From positions 55,514 to 119,513 of the forward strand of contig NZ_JABAIT010000015.1 of the NCBI RefSeq assembly GCF_012843265.1: a DNA stretch of 64,000 nucleotides, given 5' to 3'. Each line of letters opens with the position of its first letter. Positions within the stretch are counted from its first letter, which is position 1. This DNA is from Bacillus sp. DNRA2. GTDB lineage: Bacteria > Bacillota > Bacilli > Bacillales > Cytobacillaceae. A program made the position numbers and the translations under genes. The notes under the pieces are model-generated. The model was not told where the DNA came from. It saw only the letters and a list, made by a program, of their open reading frames with translations, and did not search any database. Of the stretch, positions 52,213 through 61,896 are shown piece after piece.

Positions 52213-53278
52213 ATTTCTGAATGACGATATTTTTGTTGTCATGGAACGATTGGAAGCTAGTTATTAACATTTCTAAATGCTCAATTTGTTCCCGGTATTC
52301 AATAATCGCAGAAATAACTTGCATTGAATGGAACTGGATTGGCGAATGCGAATCACCAAAAGCTTGTTGCTGTGTTAAAAATAAATCGAATAATTCCTGA
52401 TTGCTCATACATTGCTCTTGATTGTCAAGTGCAGCATTCGGTTTAATTTTACCGATAAATAACAAAAGCATTTGTTCATGATGATTGATGAGGCAGTCAA
52501 GCTGAGTCTGAACAGCTAGTTGGAAATCTAACGGCAATTGCTGCAGTTCATGTTCATAGCGATGCAATCGCTTGAGCACCTCTAAGGCGCGTTTTGCGGT
52601 TGCTACCATTTGCCGATATACAACAAGCTTTCGGGATTTCACCAGATTAATTTTCTTGAAATAATTGCGTTCTTCCATGTACATCAAAAATAATTGATCA
52701 ACTTTTAGCATTGAATCTTTTATTTTACTAATATCATGCTTTAAAAGGCGATGCTCTGAGGCATGGCGAATGCTGTAGCGAATCCAGCGAATGATTTCTT
52801 CGGTTACCTCGGTCACCTTGCTATAAAGTTTATTTTCGTATTTAGGTGGAATAAACAGCAGATTGACAATAAAAGCGGAAAGAACTCCAAGCATAATGGT
52901 CGAAAAGCGAATAATGCCAAACTGAATAAATTCATCTCCTGGAGTTTCCATGATGGCAATTAATGTTACCAATGACAGTCCAATTGTATTTTCAATTTTT
53001 AGCTTTAGGTTAATTGTGATGACAATGATTGCTGCCAGACCAATTATGATAACGTGGTTTCCGAACAGCAACACAAATGATATGGCAAGGATTGCTCCGA
53101 TTAGGTTGCCTTGAATTTGCTCAACGATGGATAAATATGAGCGGTAAATAGTTGGTTGTATAGCAAAAATTGCCGCAATACCAGCAAAAATAGGTGAAGG
53201 CAGTTGTAATAATTCTGATAGTAAAAGTGCAAGGATAATGGCGATTCCCGTTTTGAAGATGCGGGCTCCGAGCTTCAT
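52211..53278 (-). CDS. ygaE: YgaE, aromatic acid exporter-family membrane protein
   Basis: A 355-residue protein: four to five membrane helices in residues 1-145 with the ArAE signature F-A-I-Q-P-T-I-Y-R-S-Y (~45-55) and G-N-L-I-G-A-I, then a long helical cytoplasmic domain. The family (FUSC/ArAE) is thought to export aromatic acids. ATG 53278 follows AAGGA by 8 nt; the longer frame to 53299 lacks a site. Same place and size as B. subtilis YgaE. Confidence 0.88.
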   Translation of the reverse strand: MKLGARIFKTGIAIILALLLSELLQLPSPIFAGIAAIFAIQPTIYRSYLSIVEQIQGNLIGAILAISFVLLFGNHVIIIGLAAIIVITINLKLKIENTIGLSLVTLIAIMETPGDEFIQFGIIRFSTIMLGVLSAFIVNLLFIPPKYENKLYSKVTEVTEEIIRWIRYSIRHASEHRLLKHDISKIKDSMLKVDQLFLMYMEERNYFKKINLVKSRKLVVYRQMVATAKRALEVLKRLHRYEHELQQLPLDFQLAVQTQLDCLINHHEQMLLLFIGKIKPNAALDNQEQCMSNQELFDLFLTQQQAFGDSHSPIQFHSMQVISAIIEYREQIEHLEMLITSFQSFHDNKNIVIQK

Positions 53279-53433
53279 AAAATATTCCTTTCTATCCACA
53301 TTTTTGTATGAGAATGCAAAGTTGATTGTTTGCTCTCGATAATTAATAGCATAGAGTGTTTCTCAACTATAAAAAGCAAAACCAATATTGTACTATACAA
53401 TGTTTACTACACAAGTTCAAGAGATATTTTATG

Positions 53434-53467
53434 AAAAAAATCGCCTGCAATATTTGCAGACGATTTT
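53434..53467 (-). terminator. Terminator downstream of gltB
   Basis: AAAATCGCCTGCAA (53437-53450) pairs with TTGCAGACGATTTT (53454-53467), loop TAT; A run on the left gives a T run on the - strand. It lies ~290 nt beyond the gltB stop, after the repeats, so the gltB 3' UTR includes both repeats. Confidence 0.8.
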
Positions 53468-53489
53468 AAGTTTAAATTAAATTAATAAA

Positions 53490-53749
53490 AGCTTTGAATA
53501 TAGTTTTGTGTCTAGCTTCAGGCGCCATCGGCTCGAGGTCACAAGCGTGTCTAGCTACAGCGGCTAGGAGCTCGGGTCATAAGCCAACTCACTCCAGAGA
53601 CTAACGTCTCTTGCGTGATTCGTCTTATGCCTGCCGCTCCTGGGCCAGCCGCTTCCGCTTTTCGAACAATCCGTCCAGAAGGTAAAAATCAACCTTCTAG
53701 CCGTCTCGTCTTGTGCTTGTCGCCGATAAACGGGCGCCTTCCGCTTTTC
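53490..53749. repeat. GGCGCC-ended hairpin repeat, copy interrupted by another repeat
   Basis: Left part 53490-53545 and right part 53665-53749 together match the repeat at 5897-6036 (tgtctagc-tcaggcgccatcggc at left, cttgtgcttgtcgccgata at right). The middle is a foreign 119-bp piece. The right end lies 3 bp from the gltB stop codon. The stretch 53279-53489 before it holds only the ygaE upstream region and a terminator. Confidence 0.8.
53546..53664. repeat. Related hairpin repeat nested in the preceding repeat
   Basis: 119 bp starting CGTGTCTAGCTACAGCGGC and ending CCGCTTCCGCTTTTCG. Arms CAGCGGCTAGGAGC and GCTCCTGGGCCAGCCGC pair, as do GGTCATAAGCC and GTCTTATGCC. It shares the TGTCTAGC start and the CTTCCGCTTTTC end with the host repeat, so both are members of one family. 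Confidence 0.75.
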
Positions 53750-53752
53750 AAA

Positions 53753-56700
53753 TCACTCAGTTGATACAGACGGGTCAGCTTGTTCTTTTACAGGGACTAC
53801 TTGAACAAAATATTTTTCAGGATTTACAAGTAGCTGCGCTAAACTTTCAGACTCTTCTGTTTGCCCTTGTGATTTAAGTGCTTCTACGTATACACCTAGC
53901 AATTCGTTAATATCAGCTTTTCCTTTTTCGGTAAGTGGTGTTACGTTAACTTTAGCACCTTTAGCAATTCTGCGAGCAATTGCATCTTTTGTTAAGCCCA
54001 TTTCCGGCTGATGACGGAGGTAAATGACACCACCGGTCATACCAGCGCAAATCCATGGTCCTGGGTCACCGAGAACGAGGCCTCTTCCGTTGGTCATGTA
54101 CTCAAAGGCAAATCCTTTAATATTAGCATTCGTACCGATATTACCAGTTTCATTTTCAGGAATCGGTTGTTTTAATTGACCACCAATAATGATATCGGCA
54201 CCAGATAAACGTATTCCAGCACGAGCGTCTGCATCGCCTTGAGCTACTAGCAGGCCTTTTTGTGCGCCATAGCCGAAGCCTTTACCTACGGAACCATTGT
54301 AGAATTTCCCATCATTTCCTTTTGATTTAAATACTTGAATACTGCCGCCAAACGACGTTTTACCGATACCGTCTTGGGCGCCCCCACTAATTTCAATATT
54401 GATTCCGTCACAGTTGTAAGCACCTAAGCCATTACCTGGAATAGAACCTTTATATTTTAAATTAACAGGTGGTAAATCATGATATGAACCATCTAAACGA
54501 CCACGTACACGATGGCAGGAGACACGACTACCAAGGACGCGCTGCTCGGAATTGACTGATTTAAATTCACGGGAATGATGGAGGTCAGCAACAACTGAAT
54601 CCAAATATTCCGCACCAACAGCAACCTGGAGCTGTGAAGATTCAAAGGAAGCAACAGCTTCTTTTGCACTTAATGGACTTATATCCAATGCCTTTAATAG
54701 ATAAGTTAAGTCTAACTGACCAGTTCCGTGTGTTTGTTCAAGTAAATCAGAACGACCAACAGCATCTTGAAGATTCTTAATACCAATTGAAGCTGCCAAA
54801 TGTTTCAATTCTGAGCCAAAAGCGGTAAATAGATTGACAATACTTTGTACTGCCAGTTCTGATTGTCTTGGAACGAAACGACGTAAGCCATGGGATTTTG
54901 CTTGAGCTTCAGATTCAATTTGTGTCGCAATTCCGACGTGACATGTATCTAAATGACAACCACGGCATGTTGTACAACCAATTGCAACCATGGATAGGGT
55001 GCCAAAACCAATTCGGTTTGCACCAAGCAGCATGACTTTAAGGACATCCTTAGCACTCTTGATTCCACCATCAGCCCATAATTCTACATGATGTCGTAAG
55101 CCTGCTTCTAAAAGAGCGTTATGTGCCGCTTTTACACCAATTTCCACTGGCAGACCAACGTGCTGAATCGCGTGAATTCTTGCCGCTCCAGTACCGCCAT
55201 CAAAGCCGCTTAGGGTAATAATATCGGCGCCAGCTTTAGCGATACCAACGGCAATCGTACCGATGTTAGGTACGATAGGGACCTTAACTGCGACCTTGGC
55301 TTTATCGTTCGCTGTTTTTAATTCATGTATCATCTGAGCCAAATCTTCAATTGAGTAAATATCATGGTTATTTGATGGTGAAATTAAATCCGAACCGATT
55401 GTTGCATTTCGCGCTTCAGCAATTTTAGCCGTAACCTTAGAGCCTGGTAAATGTCCGCCTTCACCTGGTTTAGCACCTTGACCAATCTTAATTTCAAGTA
55501 AATTTGATGAGTTCAATAGTTCAGCGTTAACCCCGAATCTCCCTGAAGCAACCTGTTGACCGCGTGTTTTCGGATATTTGCCAAGCATATCCTTAATTTC
55601 GCCGCCTTCACCATTTAGGCTGACCATATTTAGTCGGTTGGCTCCTTCAGCATAAGCCCGGAAGGCAATTTCATTTTGTGATCCAAACGACATCGAAGCA
55701 ATCACGAATGGTAAATCATGCTCGCCAACGCGAAGATCTACCTCTTCAGAAGTTCCGATTGGATTTGCCTTTTTAAAATCAATTAAGTGACGGATGGTTA
55801 CAGGATTTTGAACTTCTTGTTCAGAAATTTTATCACGGTAGACATCGTAACTGCCTGTAGCAGCCATTTCACCAATTGCTTTCCAAATTCTTGGGAAAAG
55901 ATTAAACGTTTTACCAATTCGTTCGTTTTCATTATGATAATCAATTGCCCGAAGTAGTGAATCTTCTTTTAGTGTCTCAAAATTGTAGACTAGATTCTTC
56001 GAACCAAAGAAGTTAGTAATATTAAGTGTTTCAGCAATTTCTTGATTCAATCCAATTGCTGAGAATAAGCGTCCATAACCTCGTAATTCATGAATACCAA
56101 TCGTGGAGATGACTTTTTCAACACCTTTAGTAAGAGCACTGTATAGATTTTTAACAGTTTTTAATGAGTCATCGACAACTGTTGTGAACATATAATACGG
56201 GCTAATACAATCTGCACCTAAACCGAAAGCGATCATGACATCATGAAGATTACGGATTGCAGCCGAGCGAAGTAAAATAGAGCAATCTCTGCGTACACCC
56301 GCTTTTACTAGCCCTTGATCGATTGCTGAAGTGACAAGATGTGGGTCAATCCAGTATGAATCTTGTTGATGTGCATCGGCATCATCGAGAATTAATAAGG
56401 TTTTACCTGATTTTACGGCTTCGATAGCAGTATCGGTTAAGCGAGTTAACGCATCTTGGATATTTTCATTTGCAGTAAAGGTTGTTGGTAAATATGAAAC
56501 TAATTTATTCGTTTGAAAGATGTGAACTAATTGATCAAAACTAGGTTGCTCAATTTCAGCCGAACAATCATAGCCAATTTTTCCTTCAATTAATAGCGGT
56601 GTTGTAAGCTCAACGACGACACCCGCTTCTCCCTTTGAAAAGAGTGCAGGACGCTTTCCAATAATGGTACGGGTTGAGAAATGTTCAGTTTCTCGGTCTC

Positions 56701-58219
56701 GGTCAATGGCAGGATTGGTAACAACTGCAACACTTTCTTTGATAAAATCGGGAATATTTCTGCGCTCTAAATTCAAGCTGGCAAGTGGTGCATCATGACC
56801 AAGAGAACGGATAGGTTCAACACCTTTTTCTGCCATTTGCTCAACTAATTGAATATGATCTCGTTCCCATCCAAAAGCTTTATATTGCCCATTTGTAATT
56901 TTCGTTGGGTAGTTAATTGTAATCGTCTTTTCCGTTTTTGGTGGATGAATTCTTTTTCCAGCATCCTTAAATTCAATTCTAGAAGTAAAGCGTTCGTATA
57001 CTTCCTCCTGATATTCTTTCATGAAATAGGTCTTTAAGTTATCGCCATTCCATTTAAAGCCAACCTTTTCGCCAGGTGCAAGAGGCTTTGGATCATTCAT
57101 ATATTCTGTTGTTGCGATAATACCAGGCTCTGAAGCGAATAGGAATGATTTTTCAGTTTCCAACATCCATAGTGGTCTTAGACCAAGGGCATCAACACTA
57201 AATACGGCTTCATCTGCAAAACGGGAAACTATACCTGCAGGCCCTTGTGCGAAATGACCCCATGCCTCACGAATATAAGTATATAGGTCTTTTAAATGCC
57301 CAGGGAAAGCCTTGATTTCATTAATGATTGGTGGAAATAAAACATCCATTGTCTCAAACAAAGAGTAGCCATCACGGCAAATAAATGTCTCAATGATTCT
57401 GCTCAAATCTTGAGAGTCACTGCCATCTTTTACTAATGGAACTTGAATCATTCTTGCTTCATCACGTAATTTGGCAATCGTGTTGATTTCACCGTTATGC
57501 CCTAGTACTGCAAATGGTTGAACTCTGAAAAAACTAGATAATGTATTGGTTGAATATCGGTTATGCCCTAATGTAATCGTTGATGCGACACTTGGGCTAG
57601 CGAGGTCGTCGTAATATTTAGGGAGTATATCGCCTGCGCCCATTACTTTATATACAGCAATGTATTGACTTAAAGAGGCAACATGAACCGCTTCATTTTT
57701 TTCGAATTCAACGGTCATTTCAAACAGCTTTTGTGATAATTCCTTTCCGGATACAGGGGCAAGGCAAGCGAATTGCCAAAAGACAGGATTTTCTTGAATA
57801 GCGATTGGACCGAGTGCGCTAGAATCTGTGACTTGGTCTGATTGAAAAACTATTTCAAAGCCATGTTTTGATAGCTTTTTTTGCAGTGTTTGAATGATTT
57901 CCTTTGGTCCGGCATTTTTGGTAATAAAAATGTGGCCAACAACAAAATTGTCGCGGTCTGTTACGCTTGAATCAGCACCTGTGTTTGCAATCTTTTCCTT
58001 CCATAACTGGCGAGGGATATCAATATGAATCCCGACTCCATCACCCTCACCATTAATAAAGCCAGCGCGGTGATTCATCAGTACTAGGGCATCAATACAA
58101 TGAAAGATATTTTCCCTAGTAGGTATTTTTTTCTTTTCTAGACTTGCCACGATTCCACAAGCATCGTGCTCTTGCTTACGGAAATCACTAAATAGAGAAG
58201 GGCTCCATTTTTGATTCAT
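53753..58219 (-). CDS. gltB: Glutamate synthase large subunit
   Basis: A 1488-residue enzyme. Class II amidotransferase domain with nucleophile in H-D-A-C-G-I-V-A (Cys 21; residues 21-~400), central domain, FMN-binding synthase domain (~800-1180, S-F-G-S-Q-N, G-E-G-G-H-L-P-G-S-K) with the 3Fe-4S cysteines in G-C-T-T-C-R-G-C-H-L-D-T-C, and the C-terminal beta-helix. It moves glutamine amide nitrogen to 2-oxoglutarate giving two glutamates. No gltD (small subunit) gene is adjacent, so it uses a small subunit or ferredoxin from elsewhere. The ATG has only a weak adjacent site; AGGAGGTG lies 42 nt upstream beyond a hairpin. Confidence 0.95.
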   Translation of the reverse strand: MNQKWSPSLFSDFRKQEHDACGIVASLEKKKIPTRENIFHCIDALVLMNHRAGFINGEGDGVGIHIDIPRQLWKEKIANTGADSSVTDRDNFVVGHIFITKNAGPKEIIQTLQKKLSKHGFEIVFQSDQVTDSSALGPIAIQENPVFWQFACLAPVSGKELSQKLFEMTVEFEKNEAVHVASLSQYIAVYKVMGAGDILPKYYDDLASPSVASTITLGHNRYSTNTLSSFFRVQPFAVLGHNGEINTIAKLRDEARMIQVPLVKDGSDSQDLSRIIETFICRDGYSLFETMDVLFPPIINEIKAFPGHLKDLYTYIREAWGHFAQGPAGIVSRFADEAVFSVDALGLRPLWMLETEKSFLFASEPGIIATTEYMNDPKPLAPGEKVGFKWNGDNLKTYFMKEYQEEVYERFTSRIEFKDAGKRIHPPKTEKTITINYPTKITNGQYKAFGWERDHIQLVEQMAEKGVEPIRSLGHDAPLASLNLERRNIPDFIKESVAVVTNPAIDRDRETEHFSTRTIIGKRPALFSKGEAGVVVELTTPLLIEGKIGYDCSAEIEQPSFDQLVHIFQTNKLVSYLPTTFTANENIQDALTRLTDTAIEAVKSGKTLLILDDADAHQQDSYWIDPHLVTSAIDQGLVKAGVRRDCSILLRSAAIRNLHDVMIAFGLGADCISPYYMFTTVVDDSLKTVKNLYSALTKGVEKVISTIGIHELRGYGRLFSAIGLNQEIAETLNITNFFGSKNLVYNFETLKEDSLLRAIDYHNENERIGKTFNLFPRIWKAIGEMAATGSYDVYRDKISEQEVQNPVTIRHLIDFKKANPIGTSEEVDLRVGEHDLPFVIASMSFGSQNEIAFRAYAEGANRLNMVSLNGEGGEIKDMLGKYPKTRGQQVASGRFGVNAELLNSSNLLEIKIGQGAKPGEGGHLPGSKVTAKIAEARNATIGSDLISPSNNHDIYSIEDLAQMIHELKTANDKAKVAVKVPIVPNIGTIAVGIAKAGADIITLSGFDGGTGAARIHAIQHVGLPVEIGVKAAHNALLEAGLRHHVELWADGGIKSAKDVLKVMLLGANRIGFGTLSMVAIGCTTCRGCHLDTCHVGIATQIESEAQAKSHGLRRFVPRQSELAVQSIVNLFTAFGSELKHLAASIGIKNLQDAVGRSDLLEQTHGTGQLDLTYLLKALDISPLSAKEAVASFESSQLQVAVGAEYLDSVVADLHHSREFKSVNSEQRVLGSRVSCHRVRGRLDGSYHDLPPVNLKYKGSIPGNGLGAYNCDGINIEISGGAQDGIGKTSFGGSIQVFKSKGNDGKFYNGSVGKGFGYGAQKGLLVAQGDADARAGIRLSGADIIIGGQLKQPIPENETGNIGTNANIKGFAFEYMTNGRGLVLGDPGPWICAGMTGGVIYLRHQPEMGLTKDAIARRIAKGAKVNVTPLTEKGKADINELLGVYVEALKSQGQTEESESLAQLLVNPEKYFVQVVPVKEQADPSVSTE

Positions 58220-58268
58220 ATTTCTCGGCTTTATTAAAGGAATACCTTACAAAGCCGTTTCACCTCCT
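58220..58268 (-). promoter_or_regulatory. gltB ribosome site separated from the start codon by a hairpin
   Basis: On the - strand AGGAGGTG (58268-58261) is followed by CGGCTTT (58257-58251) pairing with AAAGCCG (58232-58226), with an inner AAGG/CCTT and TATT loop. Linear distance from AGGAGG to ATG is 43 nt, but with the hairpin folded only about 11 nt remain. TTG-TAA also occurs right after the site as a start-stop pair. Confidence 0.6.
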
Positions 58269-58294
58269 AATATCGATATTTGTGTAAATAAACT

Positions 58295-58338
58295 AAAAAA
58301 AGCTTGGAATTATCGAAAAAAGATATGAATTTCCAAGC
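58295..58338 (-). terminator. Intrinsic terminator in the gltB leader (possible attenuator)
   Basis: On the - strand GCTTGGAA (58338-58331) pairs with TTCCAAGC (58309-58302), followed by seven T. It lies between the predicted gltB promoter and gene, about 75 nt before the start, so read-through would be required. Confidence 0.65.
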
Positions 58339-58378
58339 ATTGATTAAAGAATTGTAATATTAACACAATGGTATTTTA

Positions 58379-58407
58379 ATATTATCATAGGAATTTTCAG
58401 AAATCAA
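58379..58407 (-). promoter_or_regulatory. Predicted gltB promoter with CodY-like site in the spacer
   Basis: On the - strand TTGATT (58407-58402), 17-nt spacer, TAATAT (58384-58379). The + strand sequence AATTTTCAGAAATCA (58392-58406) matches 12 of 15 positions of the CodY consensus and covers the spacer and -35. CodY binding would repress glutamate synthesis when branched-chain amino acids and GTP are plentiful. Confidence 0.5.
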
Positions 58408-58495
58408 TTAATCGTGCATATGAATGAATGGTATTTATAGTGGTAATTTTAAGAAATTTTGGTAACCGGAAATGTACATTCTGCAAGGTTTAATA

Positions 58496-58528
58496 AGAAA
58501 ACCAGAAGATTTACATTTCTTCTGGTTT
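58496..58528 (-). terminator. Terminator after hemL
   Basis: AAACCAGAAG (58499-58508) pairs with CTTCTGGTTT (58519-58528), T run on the - strand. It separates hemL from the gltB promoter. Confidence 0.8.
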
Positions 58529-58547
58529 GTTTTGGTGTATTGTATAA

Positions 58548-59843
58548 TTATTCATTTTTAAGCATGAAAAATGCATGATTTACGGCATTGATGGTAGCTT
58601 CGACATCTTCTTTTGTATGGGCAATGGTGAGGAACCATGCTTCATATTTGGAAGGAGCAAGGTTAATTCCTTGGTGAAGCATTAATTTGAAGAATTTCCC
58701 AAACGTTTCGCCATCCGTATTTTCAGCTTGTTTGTAGTTTTCAATTTTTTCGTTTGTAAAATAAACCGTTAATGCACCCTTTAAACGGTTGATGGTAATC
58801 GGGATTTGATGTTCGTTTGCCGCAGCTAAAATGCCTTCTTCAAGCACTGCACCTAATTCGTCAAGATAATCATATACACCTTTTTGCTGGAGCACTTCAA
58901 GACAAGCAATACCTGCTAAAATTGATGCTGGATTACCTGCCATCGTTCCAGCTTGATATGCTGGACCAAGTGGAGCGACCTTTTCCATAATATCTGCTCG
59001 ACCACCATACGCGCCAATCGGTAAACCGCCACCAATAATCTTTCCAAGTGCGGTTAAATCTGGTTTAATTCCGAGTAGATCCTGAGCGCCACCGTACATA
59101 AAGCGGAACGCAGTAATGACTTCGTCGTAAATCACTAGAGCTCCAGCTGCGTGTGTTAAATCGTTAACTGCTTGTAGGAAGCCTGGTTTTGGCTCAACAA
59201 TTCCAAAGTTGCCGACAATCGGTTCAACTAAAACGCCAGCGACTTGATCGCCCCATTTGTCAAGCGCCTCCTTGTAGGCGTCAACATCGTTATATGGTAC
59301 GGTAATCACTTCTTGGGCGATGCTTTTTGGTACACCTGCAGAATCTGGAGTACCTAAGGTTGATGGACCAGAGCCGGCAGCCACAAGGACTAGATCTGAA
59401 TGACCGTGATAACAACCGGCAAATTTAATGATTTTATCTCGACCGGTATAGGCACGGGCCACACGAATTGTCGTCATAACTGCTTCGGTTCCTGAATTAA
59501 CGAAACGAACTTTATCAAGGGACGGAATTGCTTCTTTTAACATTTTTGCAAACTTAACTTCGTGCGGTGTTGGCGTGCCGAACAAAACTCCTGTTTCCGC
59601 TGCTTTTTTTATCGCTTCAGTAATATGTGGGTGAGCATGTCCGGTAATAATTGGACCGTATGCGGCTAAATAATCGATATATTGATTGCCGTCAACATCA
59701 TAGAAGTATGCCCCTTGGCTTCTTTCCATGACAACCGGTGCGCCACCACCTACTGCTTTGAAGGAACGTGAGGGACTGTTCACTCCACCGACGATGTGTT
59801 GCAGTGCTTCATTATGTATTCTTTCTGAGTTGATAAAATTCAT
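58548..59843 (-). CDS. hemL: Glutamate-1-semialdehyde 2,1-aminomutase (HemL/GsaB)
   Basis: A 431-residue class III PLP enzyme. Opening [23 protein letters not shown] (~118), [16 protein letters not shown] (~240) and the PLP lysine in [14 protein letters not shown] (~266). It makes 5-aminolevulinate for haem. Position downstream of ygaE corresponds to B. subtilis gsaB, the second of two such genes in that species. AAGGAGG lies 7 nt before the ATG. Confidence 0.93.
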   Translation of the reverse strand: MNFINSERIHNEALQHIVGGVNSPSRSFKAVGGGAPVVMERSQGAYFYDVDGNQYIDYLAAYGPIITGHAHPHITEAIKKAAETGVLFGTPTPHEVKFAKMLKEAIPSLDKVRFVNSGTEAVMTTIRVARAYTGRDKIIKFAGCYHGHSDLVLVAAGSGPSTLGTPDSAGVPKSIAQEVITVPYNDVDAYKEALDKWGDQVAGVLVEPIVGNFGIVEPKPGFLQAVNDLTHAAGALVIYDEVITAFRFMYGGAQDLLGIKPDLTALGKIIGGGLPIGAYGGRADIMEKVAPLGPAYQAGTMAGNPASILAGIACLEVLQQKGVYDYLDELGAVLEEGILAAANEHQIPITINRLKGALTVYFTNEKIENYKQAENTDGETFGKFFKLMLHQGINLAPSKYEAWFLTIAHTKEDVEATINAVNHAFFMLKNE

Positions 59844-60072
59844 GATTTTTCCTCCTTAATTCTCTTTATCCTAAGTGTTTGGGACAAAGTATATATAGAT
59901 GAAGTCTTAAAGTCGATCAGCATTATCATTTTATCAGAAAATGTCTTGATAAGGTGATTTTTCCAATTGACAGCCTTTCTTAAAAAATTGAATCATGTTT
60001 GTTGAGTTCATTACGATGGTTCGATAAACTATTAATTTAGGGCTGCCGCAAACGATGTTGGAGGAGAATAAT

Positions 60073-61083
60073 ATGAAGGATGCAATCGTAGTAAACAATT
60101 TAAGAAAAGAATTTAAGGCGTATTCAAGTAGGGCTGGTTTAAAGGGTGCCTTTCGCGATTTGTTTACGCGAAACTATAAAGTAGTTCCTGCAGTAAACGA
60201 TATTAATTTTACAATTAAACAAGGGGAAATGGTTGGCTATATAGGTGAGAACGGCGCTGGTAAATCGACGACGATTAAAATGCTCACAGGTATTCTTACA
60301 CCAACTGCGGGTCAAGTCATGGTTAATGGGATGAATCCTCATAAGGAAAGAGAACGATTCGTGCAAACCATCGGTGTTGTTTTTGGGCAACGCTCGCAGC
60401 TATGGTGGGACATCGCAGTACAAGAATCGTTTCGCCTTCTGAAAAAAGTCTATAAGGTTTCTGATGCCCAGTATAACGATCATATGGACCATGTCATTAA
60501 GACGTTGGATATTGAACCATTATTGGATAAACCTGTCCGCAAGCTATCTTTAGGTCAACGGATGCGCTGTGAACTTGCTGCTGCACTGATACACAATCCA
60601 CCATTATTATTTCTGGATGAACCAACGATTGGGCTTGATGTCCTGGTGAAATTGAAGATTCGTGAATTTCTTAAGGAAATAAACCAAAAGTATAATACGA
60701 CTGTGCTACTAACAACTCATGATTTATCTGATATTGAAGCTTTATGTGAACGGGTCATAATGCTTGATGATGGAAAAATCATTTATGATGGTGCACTTGC
60801 CAGTTTGAAAGAAAAATGGGGCGATGGGAAGGACCTTCAATTTCAGTTTTTACAACAGGTAGAACTGTGCGATCTGCAAAAATTAACGAGCCATTATCCA
60901 TTAAGTTGGGAAGTCGACCAAGACAATCAAACCTTTACTGTGCATATTGAAAACGATAATGATGAATTGATTTCCAATCTCATTGCCAAGATCGTTACAA
61001 CATATAAAGTGAAAGATTTGAAAATCAATGAATTATCAACAGAAGAAATTGTCCGCAATATCTATGAAAAAGGCACAGCATAA
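60073..61083 (+). CDS. ABC-2 type exporter ATP-binding protein
   Basis: A 336-residue ATPase. Walker A G-E-N-G-A-G-K-S-T (~58-66), Q-loop V-F-G-Q-R, signature L-S-L-G-Q-R-M-R (variant of LSGGQ), Walker B L-L-F-L-D-E-P-T, switch T-T-H-D. Residues ~245-336 are an extra C-terminal domain. The order ATPase-permease-permease with ABC2_membrane_6-type permeases is common before bcp/perR in Bacillus; substrate unknown. ATG 60073 follows GGAGGAGAATAAT. Confidence 0.87.
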   Translation: MKDAIVVNNLRKEFKAYSSRAGLKGAFRDLFTRNYKVVPAVNDINFTIKQGEMVGYIGENGAGKSTTIKMLTGILTPTAGQVMVNGMNPHKERERFVQTIGVVFGQRSQLWWDIAVQESFRLLKKVYKVSDAQYNDHMDHVIKTLDIEPLLDKPVRKLSLGQRMRCELAAALIHNPPLLFLDEPTIGLDVLVKLKIREFLKEINQKYNTTVLLTTHDLSDIEALCERVIMLDDGKIIYDGALASLKEKWGDGKDLQFQFLQQVELCDLQKLTSHYPLSWEVDQDNQTFTVHIENDNDELISNLIAKIVTTYKVKDLKINELSTEEIVRNIYEKGTA

Positions 61084-61097
61084 GGGAGGCAATACGA

Positions 61098-61889
61098 ATG
61101 AATAAGTATATGGAAATGATTCGGATTCGCTTCCTGATGATGCTCGCTTATCGGACTAACTACTACACAGGAATTCTGATTTATAGTATTAATATCGGAG
61201 CCTGTTACTTCCTATGGAACGGCATCTATGGCGATAAAGCGGAAATTGAAGGATTAACGGTCGCACAAATGACGACCTATATCGCAGTTGCGTGGATGGC
61301 GCGGGCTTTTTATTTTAATAATCTTGATCGAGAAATGGCGATGGAGATTATGGAAGGAAGAGTCGCAGTTGAATTAATCCGTCCATACAGTTATTTAGGC
61401 ATGAAGGTGATGCAAGGCTTAGGAGAAGGGATTTTCCGTTTGTTCTTTTTCTCGTTGCCTGGAATGGTAATTGTTGCGCTTGTTTTTCAGTTGAATTTTT
61501 CAATTACACCTGGTGCACTATTATTGTTTTTTATCTCGATTTTATTTAGCTTTTTTATTAATACACAAATTAATCTACTAACAGGTCTTGCCACGTTCTT
61601 TCTATATAATAATAGTGGTCTTATTCGAGCGAAACGGGTTGTCATTGATTTATTTTCAGGCTTGCTCTTGCCAATCAGCTTCTTTCCGGATTGGGCTCAA
61701 AGTATTATGAATTACCTGCCGTTTCAAGGGATTAGCTATTATCCGAGCATGATTTTTACTGGCGGTTTTTCCCATCAACAAGCAATTGAAGCTATATTTT
61801 CGCAAGCTGTTTGGGTTGGAGTATTACTCATTCCAATTTACTTTCTTTGGAACCTAGCCAAAAAGCAGCTGATTATTCAAGGAGGGTGA
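61098..61889 (+). CDS. ABC-2 type permease, first of two
   Basis: A 263-residue protein with six helices, 14 bp after the ATPase stop, and GGGAGG upstream. Segment Y-R-T-N-Y-Y-T-G near residue 17 and I-R-P-Y-S-Y-L ~90 resemble the ABC2_membrane_6 family. It should form a heterodimer with the next permease. Confidence 0.85.
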   Translation: MNKYMEMIRIRFLMMLAYRTNYYTGILIYSINIGACYFLWNGIYGDKAEIEGLTVAQMTTYIAVAWMARAFYFNNLDREMAMEIMEGRVAVELIRPYSYLGMKVMQGLGEGIFRLFFFSLPGMVIVALVFQLNFSITPGALLLFFISILFSFFINTQINLLTGLATFFLYNNSGLIRAKRVVIDLFSGLLLPISFFPDWAQSIMNYLPFQGISYYPSMIFTGGFSHQQAIEAIFSQAVWVGVLLIPIYFLWNLAKKQLIIQGG

Positions 61890-61896
61890 CAGTCGA

